DNA of 55,299 bases from a virus. The stretch spans positions 1-55,299 of the IMG/VR virus record IMGVR_UViG_3300025138_010082. One strand, 5' to 3'. Of this stretch, positions 1-8,159 are shown in pieces. The notes beneath the pieces were generated by a model, which worked only from the letters and a program-made list of their open reading frames with translations, was not told the DNA's origin and did no database searches. Positions within the stretch are counted from its first letter, which is position 1, and each line of letters starts with the position of its first letter. The translations under genes were made by a program, and so were the position numbers.

Positions 1-951
1 ATAACCTACATCCTTACGTAACATAAATCCTTCCCAATTGTTGTCAGTTGCCATTTGATTCCATATGTCAAAATGTCTACCATCTGAAACAACTGCTTGA
101 TCTAAATAACGTAACGTGTCTTTAGCCATCTGGCTAGCCATAGCATGTCTAGGTCCTAACCATGATCTTAATGTGTGTAATCTGTCTGATAGTATTTCTG
201 TTGACTTATTGTTTTCAAAGTCAGTTTTGTGAATCATATCGAACAACATAAATGTAGGGTTTTCAATTTGATGGTCTTTACGTCTAAGTTCTTTCATTAC
301 TGATTGAAAATCTTCATTACCATCTTTATCTATAATACAAATTTCACCATCAAATACAGTGTTAATAATGCCTGTTGCTTCAATAGCATATTTAATTTTA
401 TTTAATGTGGTAAATTCTTTACCCATTCTACTATACAATGTACATTTACCTTCAACGTCTACAACTGCTAAACAACGTACACCATCTAATTTTCTACTAG
501 CATACCATGTGTTATTCCAATCACATTTGCCTTCATAACTTTGTGCTAATGCAACGTTGAATGTTGGAATTAAATTAGGAAATGCTTTGTTAATTACTTT
601 AGCACCTGTTCTAGTTTTAAGATCTTTATCAATTATGTTATAAATTAAATTTTCGTATTGTTTATTTTCTAAAATAAATCTATTAATGTTAGCAATTGAA
701 TTATGTCCTGTAGTAACTCTATTAGTTAAATCATCTAATAATGTAAATATACTACCATAAGTGTTAGAATGACCAAGTAAGTCGTTATTTTTCTTACATG
801 CCTTACTAGTAACATAATATTGTTTGTAAGGGTTGTAAGTGTACTCAAGTACCTTTTGTATAAAGTCTGATTGTTTTTTTAGTATTTCTACTTTATCTAA
901 GCTACTGGATGTAGCTCTCATTTGTTCAACAAATTCCTTTAGTTCTTGCAT
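1..951 (-). CDS. ATP-dependent DNA ligase (T4 gp30-like), C-terminus cut by window edge
   Basis: Seals nicks in phage DNA during replication and recombination. I translated the frame from the ATG at 951; it stays open for 317 codons to the window edge, so the C-terminal part lies outside. Motif I of nucleotidyltransferases is present as RKLDGVR, with the AMP-accepting lysine at about residue 154, after a long N-terminal DNA-binding-type region. Motif III-like FDGEICIID and motif IV-like EGFMLRKD follow. The order and spacing fit T4-type NTP-dependent ligases. A strong flavobacterial-type promoter sits just upstream (974-1003), leaving a leader of roughly 16 bases, so this gene probably has its own transcript. 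T4 gp30 is 487 residues, so about a third may be missing here. Confidence 0.9.
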   Translation of the reverse strand, partial: MQELKEFVEQMRATSSSLDKVEILKKQSDFIQKVLEYTYNPYKQYYVTSKACKKNNDLLGHSNTYGSIFTLLDDLTNRVTTGHNSIANINRFILENKQYENLIYNIIDKDLKTRTGAKVINKAFPNLIPTFNVALAQSYEGKCDWNNTWYASRKLDGVRCLAVVDVEGKCTLYSRMGKEFTTLNKIKYAIEATGIINTVFDGEICIIDKDGNEDFQSVMKELRRKDHQIENPTFMLFDMIHKTDFENNKSTEILSDRLHTLRSWLGPRHAMASQMAKDTLRYLDQAVVSDGRHFDIWNQMATDNNWEGFMLRKDVGY

Positions 952-973
952 ATTCGTATTTTATATTATACGT

Positions 974-1003
974 CAAGATACGAAGAAAATGTTGCTTCTC
1001 CAA
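974..1003 (-). promoter_or_regulatory. Promoter for DNA ligase, TTG-N20-TATCTTG
   Basis: On the minus strand TTG (1003-1001) and TATCTTG (980-974) are separated by exactly 20 bases, ending in TTTTCTTCG. This resembles the Bacteroidota -33/-7 promoter (TTG, 17-23 bases, TAnnTTTG). Three near-identical elements occur at 6452, 33825 and 42346, each just upstream of a start codon. The expected transcription start is near 967, ahead of the ATG at 951. Confidence 0.7.
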
Positions 1004-1033
1004 GTTTGTTTGTAGAAGTCTTTAATTTTTATT

Positions 1034-1531
1034 TTATATGTCTTTATACATTTCAGGATCAATTGGTTCTGTATCTAAAGCTACTTTTAAATTACGTTTT
1101 TGCCAATCATATGAAACCTCATCTTTATTTATGGGCCCACCTGCTGCCCAAGTATTACAACTTCTAGCTGAATGACATTTAAAATGATGCATCCAACAAT
1201 ATCCTAAAACACCATCTTTATCTTCTACAGGCTCTGAAGCAATAGCAGGTATACATTTTTCTACCATTCTCGGAGAAACGTCAAATGCTACACAATTACC
1301 ACATCTAGATTTTTTAGCAGCTTCAACTGATGTGTCCCATTTTTTAGCTATTTGCATCCAATAATCACCTGGTTCTTCTACATTTAGAGGACCATATTTA
1401 ATAAAATCAGCTTGTATTGCTCTGTCACGGTTAGCAGTGTTTAAACCTACATTTTGTGTGGGAGCAGGACATTCTTTGACTTTATCCTCTAATGCTTCTC
1501 TAATAATTTGTCTTAATTCTGCTTTTTTCAT
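1034..1531 (-). CDS. Unknown cysteine-rich phage protein with amphipathic N-terminal peptide
   Basis: A 165-residue protein of unknown function. It opens with an amphipathic peptide, MKKAELRQIIREALED, of a type that recurs in neighbouring proteins and resembles short head-targeting leaders of T4 internal proteins. The body carries several cysteines and histidines (RCGNCVAFDV, CWMHHFKCHSARSCNTW), suggesting a bound metal ion. It is the last gene of the run 4839-1034, whose members are basic or coiled-coil and look like virion contents. Packaging is inference; an iron-sulfur or zinc protein made inside the cell is an alternative. Confidence 0.55.
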   Translation of the reverse strand: MKKAELRQIIREALEDKVKECPAPTQNVGLNTANRDRAIQADFIKYGPLNVEEPGDYWMQIAKKWDTSVEAAKKSRCGNCVAFDVSPRMVEKCIPAIASEPVEDKDGVLGYCWMHHFKCHSARSCNTWAAGGPINKDEVSYDWQKRNLKVALDTEPIDPEMYKDI

Positions 1532-1537
1532 AAGTTT

Positions 1538-1816
1538 CTATTTTACAATAACATTAACTACTATGCCATTTTTACCTTGTGCATATGAAATATGTACAGT
1601 GTTTACTCTTAAAGCCATTTGGCACGTGTCACCTTCTTCTATATAATAAGAATATTTAGTAATTCTAGAATTTGCAAAATAATCTAAAAGTTCAGGAGTA
1701 TGTTTAGTTGTTTCAAAGTTGTGATTAATTGTTGAAGTTGCATTTTTAGTTTGTTTACATGAATTTATACATAAAGATAATCCACATAACATTAATATAA
1801 GATTTAGTCGTTTCAT
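1538..1816 (-). CDS. Small predicted lipoprotein
   Basis: A 92-residue protein with a typical bacterial lipoprotein signal: basic MKR start, hydrophobic core LILMLCGLSLC, and a lipobox-like INSC with the acceptor cysteine at about residue 20. The remaining ~70 residues would lie outside the inner membrane. I do not recognise the domain. A phage lipoprotein may act in superinfection exclusion or lysis timing, but nothing in the sequence decides this. It is followed six bases later by the 165-residue gene. Confidence 0.6.
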   Translation of the reverse strand: MKRLNLILMLCGLSLCINSCKQTKNATSTINHNFETTKHTPELLDYFANSRITKYSYYIEEGDTCQMALRVNTVHISYAQGKNGIVVNVIVK

Positions 1817-1821
1817 TTTAT

Positions 1822-2433
1822 TTATTTTACTGATCTACTACCTTGACATTTCCATTTTTTTCTAGATAATGTGTTTGCACAAGGTGGGTTTTTACATTTT
1901 TTAATCTTAGCTGAACGAGCACAATATGCATTGCCTTTAGCTGTTCCTGGTCTTATACGATCGCCTCCTTTTTTAGCTTTACCTGCTTGACCATAAGACA
2001 CAGTTCTAGTTCTACCTGTCTTTGGGTTTTTTACTTTTTTAGCAAAACGTTTACCTTTAGCAGGTTTTGTTTTTGCTTCTTTAGCTATTTTTTCAACTTC
2101 TTCTTTAATAATTTCTTCTATTTTAGCAGCACATTTAGGACAGTATTCTTCATTTTCATGTAATGCATCTATTTCTTCATATACTTCATCTACCTTACCA
2201 CCTTTAGTAACATGTTTTTTAAGTAAATGTTTTAAACTTACTGTAAATTCTGTGTCGTCTTCTGATTCTACTTCGTCTATTTCTTCACCTTCACCTTGCA
2301 TTTGACCTTTACACACTTTAACTGCTCTACCCGACAAGTAAGCTGATGATTTTTCACCCGCCGCCATACGTTTAGCACGGTATGCTTTGCCTTTTTTACA
2401 AAGTTCTTCAAATAAATGATCTTCTCTTTCCAT
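1822..2433 (-). CDS. Lysine/arginine-rich phage protein, possible packaged DNA-binding protein
   Basis: A 203-residue protein. The N-terminal half is acidic (EGEEIDEVESEDDTEF) with a CPKC pair. The C-terminal half is very basic, with KKVKNPKTGRTRTVSYG, RPGTAKGNAYCARSAKI and a cysteine-rich end. I recall this basic tail type from marine T4-like phages, where it has no assigned function. The charge split and location beside another basic protein suggest DNA contact inside the capsid or during packaging; this is inference. Its ATG overlaps the upstream stop by one base. Confidence 0.6.
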   Translation of the reverse strand: MEREDHLFEELCKKGKAYRAKRMAAGEKSSAYLSGRAVKVCKGQMQGEGEEIDEVESEDDTEFTVSLKHLLKKHVTKGGKVDEVYEEIDALHENEEYCPKCAAKIEEIIKEEVEKIAKEAKTKPAKGKRFAKKVKNPKTGRTRTVSYGQAGKAKKGGDRIRPGTAKGNAYCARSAKIKKCKNPPCANTLSRKKWKCQGSRSVK

Positions 2434-2876
2434 TATTTCTTTAATTTTACTTTTGCTGCTTTTGTGTTTGAAACAAATTGTTTATTACTTTTAGTCTTTT
2501 TCCTTGATGTAGCTGCTCGTTGTTTCTTTGTAAGTGATTTAGCTTTAGCTGCAGGTAAACATCGTTGTGTCTTTTTACCTTTGGGCATTGTACCACAATC
2601 ACCTTTAATGTTTCCTTGTGTGTCTATACGCTTCCATTTTTCTTTTTTAAACCAGTTACGTAGATTTTCTCTAACATACTCTCTAATTTTTTTATCTTTA
2701 GAGTATCCATTTGTGTTTAACCATTCTTCTACTTCTTTATCTTTATTTTGAGAAAGTAATGTTTGAAGATCTCTATATTGTTGGTGTCCAAAATTATTTT
2801 GGATTGCATCCTTAAATTGTGTTAGATAATCATGTACACCATATTCTACCTCTAAAAGACTTTTTAGTTTTGTCAT
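2433..2876 (-). CDS. Basic phage protein of unknown function
   Basis: A 147-residue protein. The first half is helical and mixed in charge, starting MTKLKSLLEVEYGVHDYL. The second half has the motif KGKKTQRCLPAAKAKSLTKK followed by a lysine-rich tail. The RCLPAAKAKSLTK segment is familiar from cyanophage and other marine phage proteins of unknown role. It is co-directional with, and touches, both neighbours. A virion-internal or DNA-binding role is likely but not shown. Confidence 0.6.
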   Translation of the reverse strand: MTKLKSLLEVEYGVHDYLTQFKDAIQNNFGHQQYRDLQTLLSQNKDKEVEEWLNTNGYSKDKKIREYVRENLRNWFKKEKWKRIDTQGNIKGDCGTMPKGKKTQRCLPAAKAKSLTKKQRAATSRKKTKSNKQFVSNTKAAKVKLKK

Positions 2877-4309
2877 TATCCTAAAGTTGAATCTAAAGCG
2901 TTTTTTAGTTCTTTTATAAATGGTTCATAGTTTTGAACACCATAATCATCTATTAATACTTGTGCTACCCCTTTAGCAAATTCTCTGTATGACATGTTAG
3001 GGTCAATAGACATAATAGCTGTGTTAATTAATTTAGCTAATTTAGGGTTAGTTGCTTTATTAAAAGCATCATTACCCATCATTGATTTTAGTCTATAATC
3101 AAAATTATCATTTTCACTTAATTTTGCTATTTCTTTTTGAATTAATTTTCTAAACATACCTCTTGTACGATCATCTGCGGACATACCTCTAGTTCCACCT
3201 GGTGTGTTACCTGGTTTTCCGTTAGGACCATACCCACAAGAACCTTCATTTACTTTAAACTGTCGTGATAATTTTTCCCAAGAATAATTTTGATCAACCC
3301 AACCTTGTAATCTTTCTTCATCAAAATCTTTTTTAAATTTACCCGCTTTATTAAGAGCTATTAACATATCTAATTTCTTAGTAGTACGCTCATTCCATTC
3401 TTTATTTCCAATTTCTTTTTCTGCTTTTCTACTTACGTCTATAGCATTCCATTTGTCTTCTGATTCATTCATCATTTTTTCTAGTGATTCTCCAAAATTT
3501 GATGATTGAGTACCACCTTGAGGTTTAATTAAATCACCAGCATAAGCCATAAGATGTTTTATTTTTCCAAATACAGGTGTACCTTTAAGTTCTCCAGTTT
3601 CAATGTCAATTACTCTATATTTAGCTCTTCCGGGTTTGTCTTGGTAAGTTGGGGTTATTTTTTCTAATTCAAATCTATATCCATTACTGTGTCTAGATGT
3701 AAGTTCTTTAGGCCATTCACCCATTTCTTCATTTAATGATTCATCAACTGCTTGATAGTATCCTTCTTTTGAGTATAAATCCTCGTAGTAGAAATGCATA
3801 GTCATTCCACTTTTACCAATTGTTGGGAAATTAACTCTAACACCATCATACTCAGTTTTTAATACTTTTCCTTTATGACCTTTGTATCTAACTTCATCTC
3901 CTACGGAAATTTTAACTGAAATAATGTTTCCATCACGCTCAATTTCTATTTCATCTTCATCACCTCCTTCGCCTTCAGAAGAGTATTCATTCATATCATA
4001 ATCATCTAATTTACTTTGCATGTCAGCTAATTTGGCTTCTGCTTTGTTAAGTAAATCACCATACATATCAGCTATGGGACCGCCCTCTGGCTCAGCTTCT
4101 TGTTCCATATCAATGTATATTTGTTTAATTTCATCTTTTAAATCAGCTATTTCACCTCTAAGATACATGGCTTCATTACCATCTATTCTGTTTGCTTTTC
4201 TTTTAGCTTCTTTATCCGCTTTCATTTGAGATGCTCTTGCTCTCATCATAACTGGATCATTCATGTCCATTTCTTCTAAAGGAACTAAATTTATTAATGA
4301 TAACTTCAT
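2876..4309 (-). CDS. Large multi-segment phage protein, probably virion-associated
   Basis: A 477-residue protein of unknown function, largest of the 4839-1034 group. Visible segments are an N-terminal MKLSLINLVPLEEM peptide, a charged coiled coil (residues ~20-105), a small beta domain around GDEVRYKGHKGKVLKTEYDG resembling an SH3-like fold, two further mixed domains, a glycine/proline-rich linker near residue 365, and a C-terminal helical domain starting MFRKLIQKEIAKLSE. The mosaic of separable modules and repeated LI..E peptides suggests a structural or scaffold-type protein that may be processed by a prohead protease. That is inference. Confidence 0.55.
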   Translation of the reverse strand: MKLSLINLVPLEEMDMNDPVMMRARASQMKADKEAKRKANRIDGNEAMYLRGEIADLKDEIKQIYIDMEQEAEPEGGPIADMYGDLLNKAEAKLADMQSKLDDYDMNEYSSEGEGGDEDEIEIERDGNIISVKISVGDEVRYKGHKGKVLKTEYDGVRVNFPTIGKSGMTMHFYYEDLYSKEGYYQAVDESLNEEMGEWPKELTSRHSNGYRFELEKITPTYQDKPGRAKYRVIDIETGELKGTPVFGKIKHLMAYAGDLIKPQGGTQSSNFGESLEKMMNESEDKWNAIDVSRKAEKEIGNKEWNERTTKKLDMLIALNKAGKFKKDFDEERLQGWVDQNYSWEKLSRQFKVNEGSCGYGPNGKPGNTPGGTRGMSADDRTRGMFRKLIQKEIAKLSENDNFDYRLKSMMGNDAFNKATNPKLAKLINTAIMSIDPNMSYREFAKGVAQVLIDDYGVQNYEPFIKELKNALDSTLG

Positions 4310-4311
4310 AA

Positions 4312-4839
4312 TTATTTTTTTAAAGTTTTTCTAATTAAAGATCTTAATTTTTGCTCATCTAGTGATGCAACAACTCCTTCTTCTCTTTCTTCTCTTTCCT
4401 TTTTTTCTTCATTTGTTTTATCCTCCCAATGTTCTATAAAGTCTTTAATGTCATCATTAAACATTTCCCACTTATTTTTATCGTCTTGATATTTTTTACT
4501 TTGCCAACTATCATAAGTACGTTGTAATTGAATTAACCATTTAGGTGTGTCTATTTCTTGTTGTGTTGGAGCTTCTGTTATTAAGTCTGCTAATTTCATG
4601 ATTTTTCTTTCTGTTAATGCTTCATCCGCACCTATAGCTCGGACTCCCTCTTTATCTAGTAATTTTGCTATATCGCTAAAGGCTTTTTCATCTGTGTCAG
4701 GAAAACTAAATATGTAAAAATCATCATCTTGTTTTTTTACTTCAAATTCTATAGATTGGCCATCTTTAGCTTGTGCTTCATACCCTAAAACTTGGGTAGC
4801 TCGTCTATAGTCTCTTTTTGGTATTCCTAATGTAAACAT
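4312..4839 (-). CDS. Unknown phage protein with LI-x-E peptide motifs
   Basis: A 175-residue protein. Residues ~1-70 look like a small alpha/beta domain (RRATQVLGYEAQ, FEVKKQDDDFYIFSF). Then comes KLADLITEAPT, which fits the T4 prohead protease cleavage pattern (hydrophobic-x-Glu before Ala/Gly). A charged helical region and the amphipathic end KLRSLIRKTLKK follow. It is the first gene of the presumed virion-content group after the terminator at 4862-4891. Function unknown. Confidence 0.55.
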   Translation of the reverse strand: MFTLGIPKRDYRRATQVLGYEAQAKDGQSIEFEVKKQDDDFYIFSFPDTDEKAFSDIAKLLDKEGVRAIGADEALTERKIMKLADLITEAPTQQEIDTPKWLIQLQRTYDSWQSKKYQDDKNKWEMFNDDIKDFIEHWEDKTNEEKKEREEREEGVVASLDEQKLRSLIRKTLKK

Positions 4840-4861
4840 TTTGTTTATTTGTTATAAATAT

Positions 4862-4891
4862 AAAAAAGGATTGGTTCCTCAAACCAACCCT
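4862..4891 (-). terminator. Rho-independent terminator after hsp20
   Basis: Read on the minus strand, GGGTTGGTT (4890-4882) pairs with AACCAATCC (4876-4868) through a five-base loop, with one G-T pair, and is followed by six T residues (4867-4862). It lies about 65 bases after the hsp20 stop and just before the gene starting at 4839, so it separates the two transcription units. Confidence 0.75.
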
Positions 4892-4956
4892 TAATTACTT
4901 AAGTGGACATAACCTATTTATTTAACGAGGATATAATTGACTGATCTTATTAAAAC

Positions 4957-5382
4957 TTACTTGATTGAAACTGATTTTGGTTTGCTTTCAGGTTGAAGGG
5001 GGATAAAAAGTTTTAATAACCCATCCTTCATTGAAGCCTCAATTTTTGGCAATTCAAATCGTCTAGCGATTTTCCATCCTAAATTAAAACTACGTTTTGC
5101 AATACCTGAATGATGAATGTGACGATTTTCATCGTTTTTATTATCTTTTTTAGTATATGATACTAGTAAAACATCATCTTCGACTTTAATATCGATTTGT
5201 TTTTTAGTTAAGCCAGTGCAGGCTATGTCAAAATACAAACCATCAGGGTCTTCGTAGACGTCTAAGGGGTGATTTAAAATTCTATTTGTTGGTGTTTGAA
5301 ATTGTTCTTCTGCTTGGAAGAAATTTTTGACTAGTATGTCAAAAGGTGAAAATTGTTTGTTTTCTAAAAATAATGTTCCCAT
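4957..5382 (-). CDS. hsp20: Hsp20-family small heat shock protein
   Basis: A 141-residue alpha-crystallin/Hsp20 protein, an ATP-independent holdase for unfolding proteins. The core runs from about residue 40 (NHPLDVYEDPDGLYFDIACTG) through the beta-strand region VEDDVLLVSYTKKD to RRFELPKIEASMKDGLLKLF, the usual A-x-x-x-D-G-L-L signature near the end. It finishes in a short tail ending in KSVSIK, in place of the usual IxI motif. Hsp20 genes are common in T4-like marine phages, where they are thought to aid virion assembly. A terminator follows. The 85-base leader contains a small hairpin at 5426-5446. Confidence 0.9.
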   Translation of the reverse strand: MGTLFLENKQFSPFDILVKNFFQAEEQFQTPTNRILNHPLDVYEDPDGLYFDIACTGLTKKQIDIKVEDDVLLVSYTKKDNKNDENRHIHHSGIAKRSFNLGWKIARRFELPKIEASMKDGLLKLFIPLQPESKPKSVSIK

Positions 5383-5425
5383 TGGTAAACTGTTTTTAAT
5401 TAATAATTCTAAAATTTATTGTTGT

Positions 5426-5446
5426 TGATCGTCCTAAGATCGATCA
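5426..5446 (-). promoter_or_regulatory. Small hairpin in the hsp20 leader
   Basis: TGATCG (5426-5431) and CGATCA (5441-5446) form a six-base-pair stem with a nine-base loop, about 45 bases before the hsp20 ATG. It has no U-run, so it is not an obvious terminator. It could be an RNA thermosensor or processing site, or chance. Confidence 0.3.
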
Positions 5447-5467
5447 GTCAATCAGATATACATATAA

Positions 5468-5812
5468 TTACTTCCAAAAAACCTGAATACAAACTAAGGC
5501 AATTGCTAATACTAAACTTACTAGCACTTTAGGTGTAATACCTTCACCCATATAATAGTTGGTTAGTACAGTAAAGGAAATAATACCTAATGCAAATCCT
5601 AATAACCTACCAGGCCAAAGTAATTCGTCAAAAGCTACAAATGCATATCTAGAAGCATAAATGTAACCTAAACTAATAGGTACACCTGCTAAACTTAATA
5701 TAAAAGGGTTATTTTTACACCACTCCCAAACAAATTGTCCATTAGTTTGAAACCAAACTGCTGTTTGTGTTATTAAAAATATTAACACACTGTATAATAA
5801 TGCTCTACTCAA
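5468..5812 (-). CDS. Small integral membrane protein, TTG start
   Basis: A 114-residue protein with about four hydrophobic stretches (YSVLIFLITQTAVWF, PFILSLAGVPISLGYIYA, LLGFALGIISFTVL, VLVSLVLAIALVCIQVF). The only workable start is TTG at 5812, overlapping the upstream stop in the octamer TTGAGTAG; no ATG occurs before the last third of the frame. I have met this protein type in phages of Bacteroidota but know no function. It may sit in the host inner membrane. Confidence 0.65.
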   Translation of the reverse strand: MSRALLYSVLIFLITQTAVWFQTNGQFVWEWCKNNPFILSLAGVPISLGYIYASRYAFVAFDELLWPGRLLGFALGIISFTVLTNYYMGEGITPKVLVSLVLAIALVCIQVFWK

Positions 5813-6173
5813 AATCTTTTGTCATTTTTTTCATGACTTTATCGTCACTAAATTTATTACTATTTCTGTCTACAACGTGGTATGATTTAATTGCTATCTC
5901 CGTTTTAAGCCAAGCTTCTACCACTGTACTTGAATGGGGTATTGTTGTAACTTTATTTAGGGCTGCATTAAAACCATATAAATCGCTTTCATCTTCAAAA
6001 TCATAAGCCTTTATAGCTTGGCTAATTTGTAAATTATTTATGTCACGGCCATTTTTAGTGGCAACAAAATATTTACCATTTGAGTCTATTACAGTGTGGG
6101 CACCTGGATATTTTTTAATAATCCCTTTTTTAGCTTTTTCAAAGCGCTCTTGTGATATATTTTCTACATTCAT
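5805..6173 (-). CDS. Hypothetical phage protein
   Basis: A 122-residue soluble alpha/beta protein, starting MNVENISQERFEKAKKG and ending in a charged helix. I do not recognise a domain. It starts within an ATGA overlap with the upstream gene and overlaps the TTG start of the downstream membrane protein by eight bases, so the three genes 6427-5468 are translationally linked. Confidence 0.6.
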   Translation of the reverse strand: MNVENISQERFEKAKKGIIKKYPGAHTVIDSNGKYFVATKNGRDINNLQISQAIKAYDFEDESDLYGFNAALNKVTTIPHSSTVVEAWLKTEIAIKSYHVVDRNSNKFSDDKVMKKMTKDFE

Positions 6174-6427
6174 ATGAGGGGGTTGTTTTTAAAATGTTCT
6201 TCTGCATCTAATTGTTCTTTATACAATTGTTCTTTGTCAACATTAGTCAAACTATTCCACCAATCGTCCCACTCTTTACTTGTCTCTTCCATTGTAACTG
6301 GTTTAGAAGGTGGAGTTAATGATTTAAGATATTCATGATACTGCCAATCGTCATCAACAAAGGCATTAACTGCTTCATTAATTAAATGTTCTTGTTCTTC
6401 GATAAATTTGTTTTTCATTTTACCCAT
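6170..6427 (-). CDS. Hypothetical acidic phage protein
   Basis: An 85-residue acidic protein rich in tryptophan and glutamate (KEWDDWWNSLTNVDKEQL). No known domain seen. It is the first gene after the promoter at 6452-6481 and begins a three-gene overlapping set. An alternative ATG five codons in (MKNKFIEEQ) is possible. Confidence 0.6.
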   Translation of the reverse strand: MGKMKNKFIEEQEHLINEAVNAFVDDDWQYHEYLKSLTPPSKPVTMEETSKEWDDWWNSLTNVDKEQLYKEQLDAEEHFKNNPLI

Positions 6428-6451
6428 AATTTTCCCTTTTTGATTATGGTA

Positions 6452-6481
6452 TAATATACGAAGATTATTTTAAATAACCAA
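6452..6481 (-). promoter_or_regulatory. Promoter TTG-N20-TATATTA
   Basis: Minus-strand TTG (6481-6479) and TATATTA (6458-6452) flank a 20-base spacer ending AATCTTCG, the same ending and spacing as the elements at 974, 33825 and 42346. The predicted start of transcription is about 20 bases before the ATG at 6427. Confidence 0.65.
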
Positions 6482-6486
6482 ATTTT

Positions 6487-7122
6487 TTACGTAAAGTCTA
6501 TAAATTCTTCTCCATCTTCCTTTTCGTCCCACAATCCGAGACCTTTAAGATGTTCAATGTGTGATGCGTCCATTTCCCAATCTGGTTCTGGATCGTTGTT
6601 GAATTTATTCTTTTGATTGTAATCTTCCATTTGTTGTAGTTGATTATCGCTCCACACGTTACCAACATTTAAAAAATAACAGTTGTAACATAACAATTCA
6701 AGATTTTCTAACTTCCAATTTTTTGCGTTTCCGTCAATAAAATTTAGTATTAACGGTACCTTATAGTCAACCACTCTACGTTCGTTAAATCCACAGCTAT
6801 TGCATTCTTCTGCGATTAAAGATTCGTGTATAAGTCGCTCTTTTATGTCTTTAGGGCTATAATTTGACACATCAACTCTACCTTCTAAGATGTCCATTAT
6901 AGGTGTAAGGTCTTTCTTTTTATATAAATGTTTTGAAATGCCTCTACCCTGTCTGTTTAAATGTGCGTCAAACAATGTTTGACCTTCCTCGTTTTTGTAT
7001 AATTTAGCGTATTGTTTATAATGGGGATATGAACAACCTAAATAACGAGCAGCAGACATGTTTGACTTAGTGTGCTTCATAGCACGTTCAACCATGTCCT
7101 TACTTATTATCTTTTTTTTCAT
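6487..7122 (-). CDS. HNH-nuclease-like protein with helix-turn-helix start, catalytic histidines replaced
   Basis: A 211-residue protein. Residues ~10-45 look like a helix-turn-helix (MSAARYLGCSYPHYKQY). Residues ~105-150 match the HNH zinc-knuckle fold: CNSCG, then LILNFIDGNAKNWKLENLELL, then CYNC. In active members the segment reads D-H-I-D-G-N and ends N-C-H. Here the first histidine is F in NFIDGN and the last is Y in NCYF. The zinc cysteines are kept. The protein may therefore bind DNA without cutting. The start overlaps the upstream gene by 23 bases; an internal ATG at 7095 is an alternative. Confidence 0.7.
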   Translation of the reverse strand: MKKKIISKDMVERAMKHTKSNMSAARYLGCSYPHYKQYAKLYKNEEGQTLFDAHLNRQGRGISKHLYKKKDLTPIMDILEGRVDVSNYSPKDIKERLIHESLIAEECNSCGFNERRVVDYKVPLILNFIDGNAKNWKLENLELLCYNCYFLNVGNVWSDNQLQQMEDYNQKNKFNNDPEPDWEMDASHIEHLKGLGLWDEKEDGEEFIDFT

Positions 7123-7522
7123 CTTTATGGATTTGGATTAAATCCCAAACATCTTCTGGTGTGTCACTAGGTATTTCTTCTTCAGTGTCTTTATCAGTTA
7201 AAATTAAGATTTCGCCTGTGGGGAGGAATTTATCATACAACCACCAATTTACTATATTTTGTTGTTCTTGGGTATAATGTAATTTAAGTAGATTTTCTAT
7301 GGTTACATAAAAGGGATCATCATAAGTCATCATATCAATTTTATAATCATGTTTCATACCCATAGTTCTACCATTTACAAATTGTAAATTTTGAAGTATT
7401 TCACAAAATAATTGTTTTTCTTTTGATATTTTAGAAGGTAGTTTTTTTCTTAAACTGCTTTTAGTGCCTAAAACTTCATCAATGTATGATTTTATTTTAT
7501 CAACGTTTTCTTCTTTTGACAT
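7100..7522 (-). CDS. Hypothetical phage protein
   Basis: A 140-residue, mostly helical protein. It starts MSKEENVDKIKSYIDEVLG and has a conserved-looking centre (LFCEILQNLQFVNGRTMGM, NIVNWWLYDKFL). The acidic end EEIPSDTPEDVWDLI may mediate protein contacts. No domain recognised; the neighbourhood gives no clear role. Confidence 0.55.
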   Translation of the reverse strand: MSKEENVDKIKSYIDEVLGTKSSLRKKLPSKISKEKQLFCEILQNLQFVNGRTMGMKHDYKIDMMTYDDPFYVTIENLLKLHYTQEQQNIVNWWLYDKFLPTGEILILTDKDTEEEIPSDTPEDVWDLIQIHKDEKKDNK

Positions 7523-7534
7523 AACCTTTTATTT

Positions 7535-8155
7535 TTAAGCTATATCATTACTTTCAAGTAAAGTATAACTAAATGAATTACCATGAATTTCTCTTGCTGA
7601 CTGACAAATGTCTAAAAATGTGTGCCAATCATCATTGTCAGCAATTACTTGACAACCTGCAGACCATTTGTCTACTCTTGTAGATTTACCACCTGCTCTG
7701 CCAGTTGCTCTGTGAATGTTAATTCCAAATAAGCCTGTGTCTGTTTTTGATTCATTTAAATCATATTTGTTATCACGATTATTGTCTCTATAAACTGTAA
7801 CTTCTTTCTTTTGACCTAAAGCTAAGTATTTACCTGCGTGTAATCTTAATTTATGTGAACCTCTATATTGATTTGGTTTTAATATAGCAACACCTTTTTT
7901 ATTTAATACATTTTTCACCCAATGTGAACCAGGGTCTGTAGTACAAGGAAAACAATGAAATTGCCATTCACCATCTGTTTTATAAGACACAGTAATACAA
8001 TCATCAAATGCATTAGTTACTCTACCTTTTGTTTCTGAATTTCTAACTCCTATAATATTAACATCATATCCTTTATCATTGTTGTCTTCAAACCATTTGT
8101 ATCCTTTTTCTTTAACAGTAGTTTCTATCTGTTCTCTTGTATAACATGTTTTCAT
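7535..8155 (-). CDS. L,D-transpeptidase-like protein, candidate endolysin
   Basis: A 206-residue protein whose C-terminal half holds NIHRATGRAGG (His148) and KWSAGCQVI (Ser165, Cys168). This His...S-x-G-C arrangement is that of the YkuD/L,D-transpeptidase catalytic site, where cysteine attacks peptidoglycan stem peptides. Related phage proteins act as wall-degrading or wall-binding lysins. No signal peptide is visible. A holin-like two-segment membrane protein is encoded about 1 kb upstream in the same run (9411-9175), which supports a lysis role. Exact chemistry (hydrolysis or transpeptidation) cannot be told from the sequence. Confidence 0.6.
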   Translation of the reverse strand: MKTCYTREQIETTVKEKGYKWFEDNNDKGYDVNIIGVRNSETKGRVTNAFDDCITVSYKTDGEWQFHCFPCTTDPGSHWVKNVLNKKGVAILKPNQYRGSHKLRLHAGKYLALGQKKEVTVYRDNNRDNKYDLNESKTDTGLFGINIHRATGRAGGKSTRVDKWSAGCQVIADNDDWHTFLDICQSAREIHGNSFSYTLLESNDIA

Positions 8156-8159
8156 TTAT

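Noticed and set aside
946-1167. Plus-strand open frame across the ligase promoter region
   Set aside because: It overlaps the ligase start and promoter in antisense and looks like random AT-rich translation.
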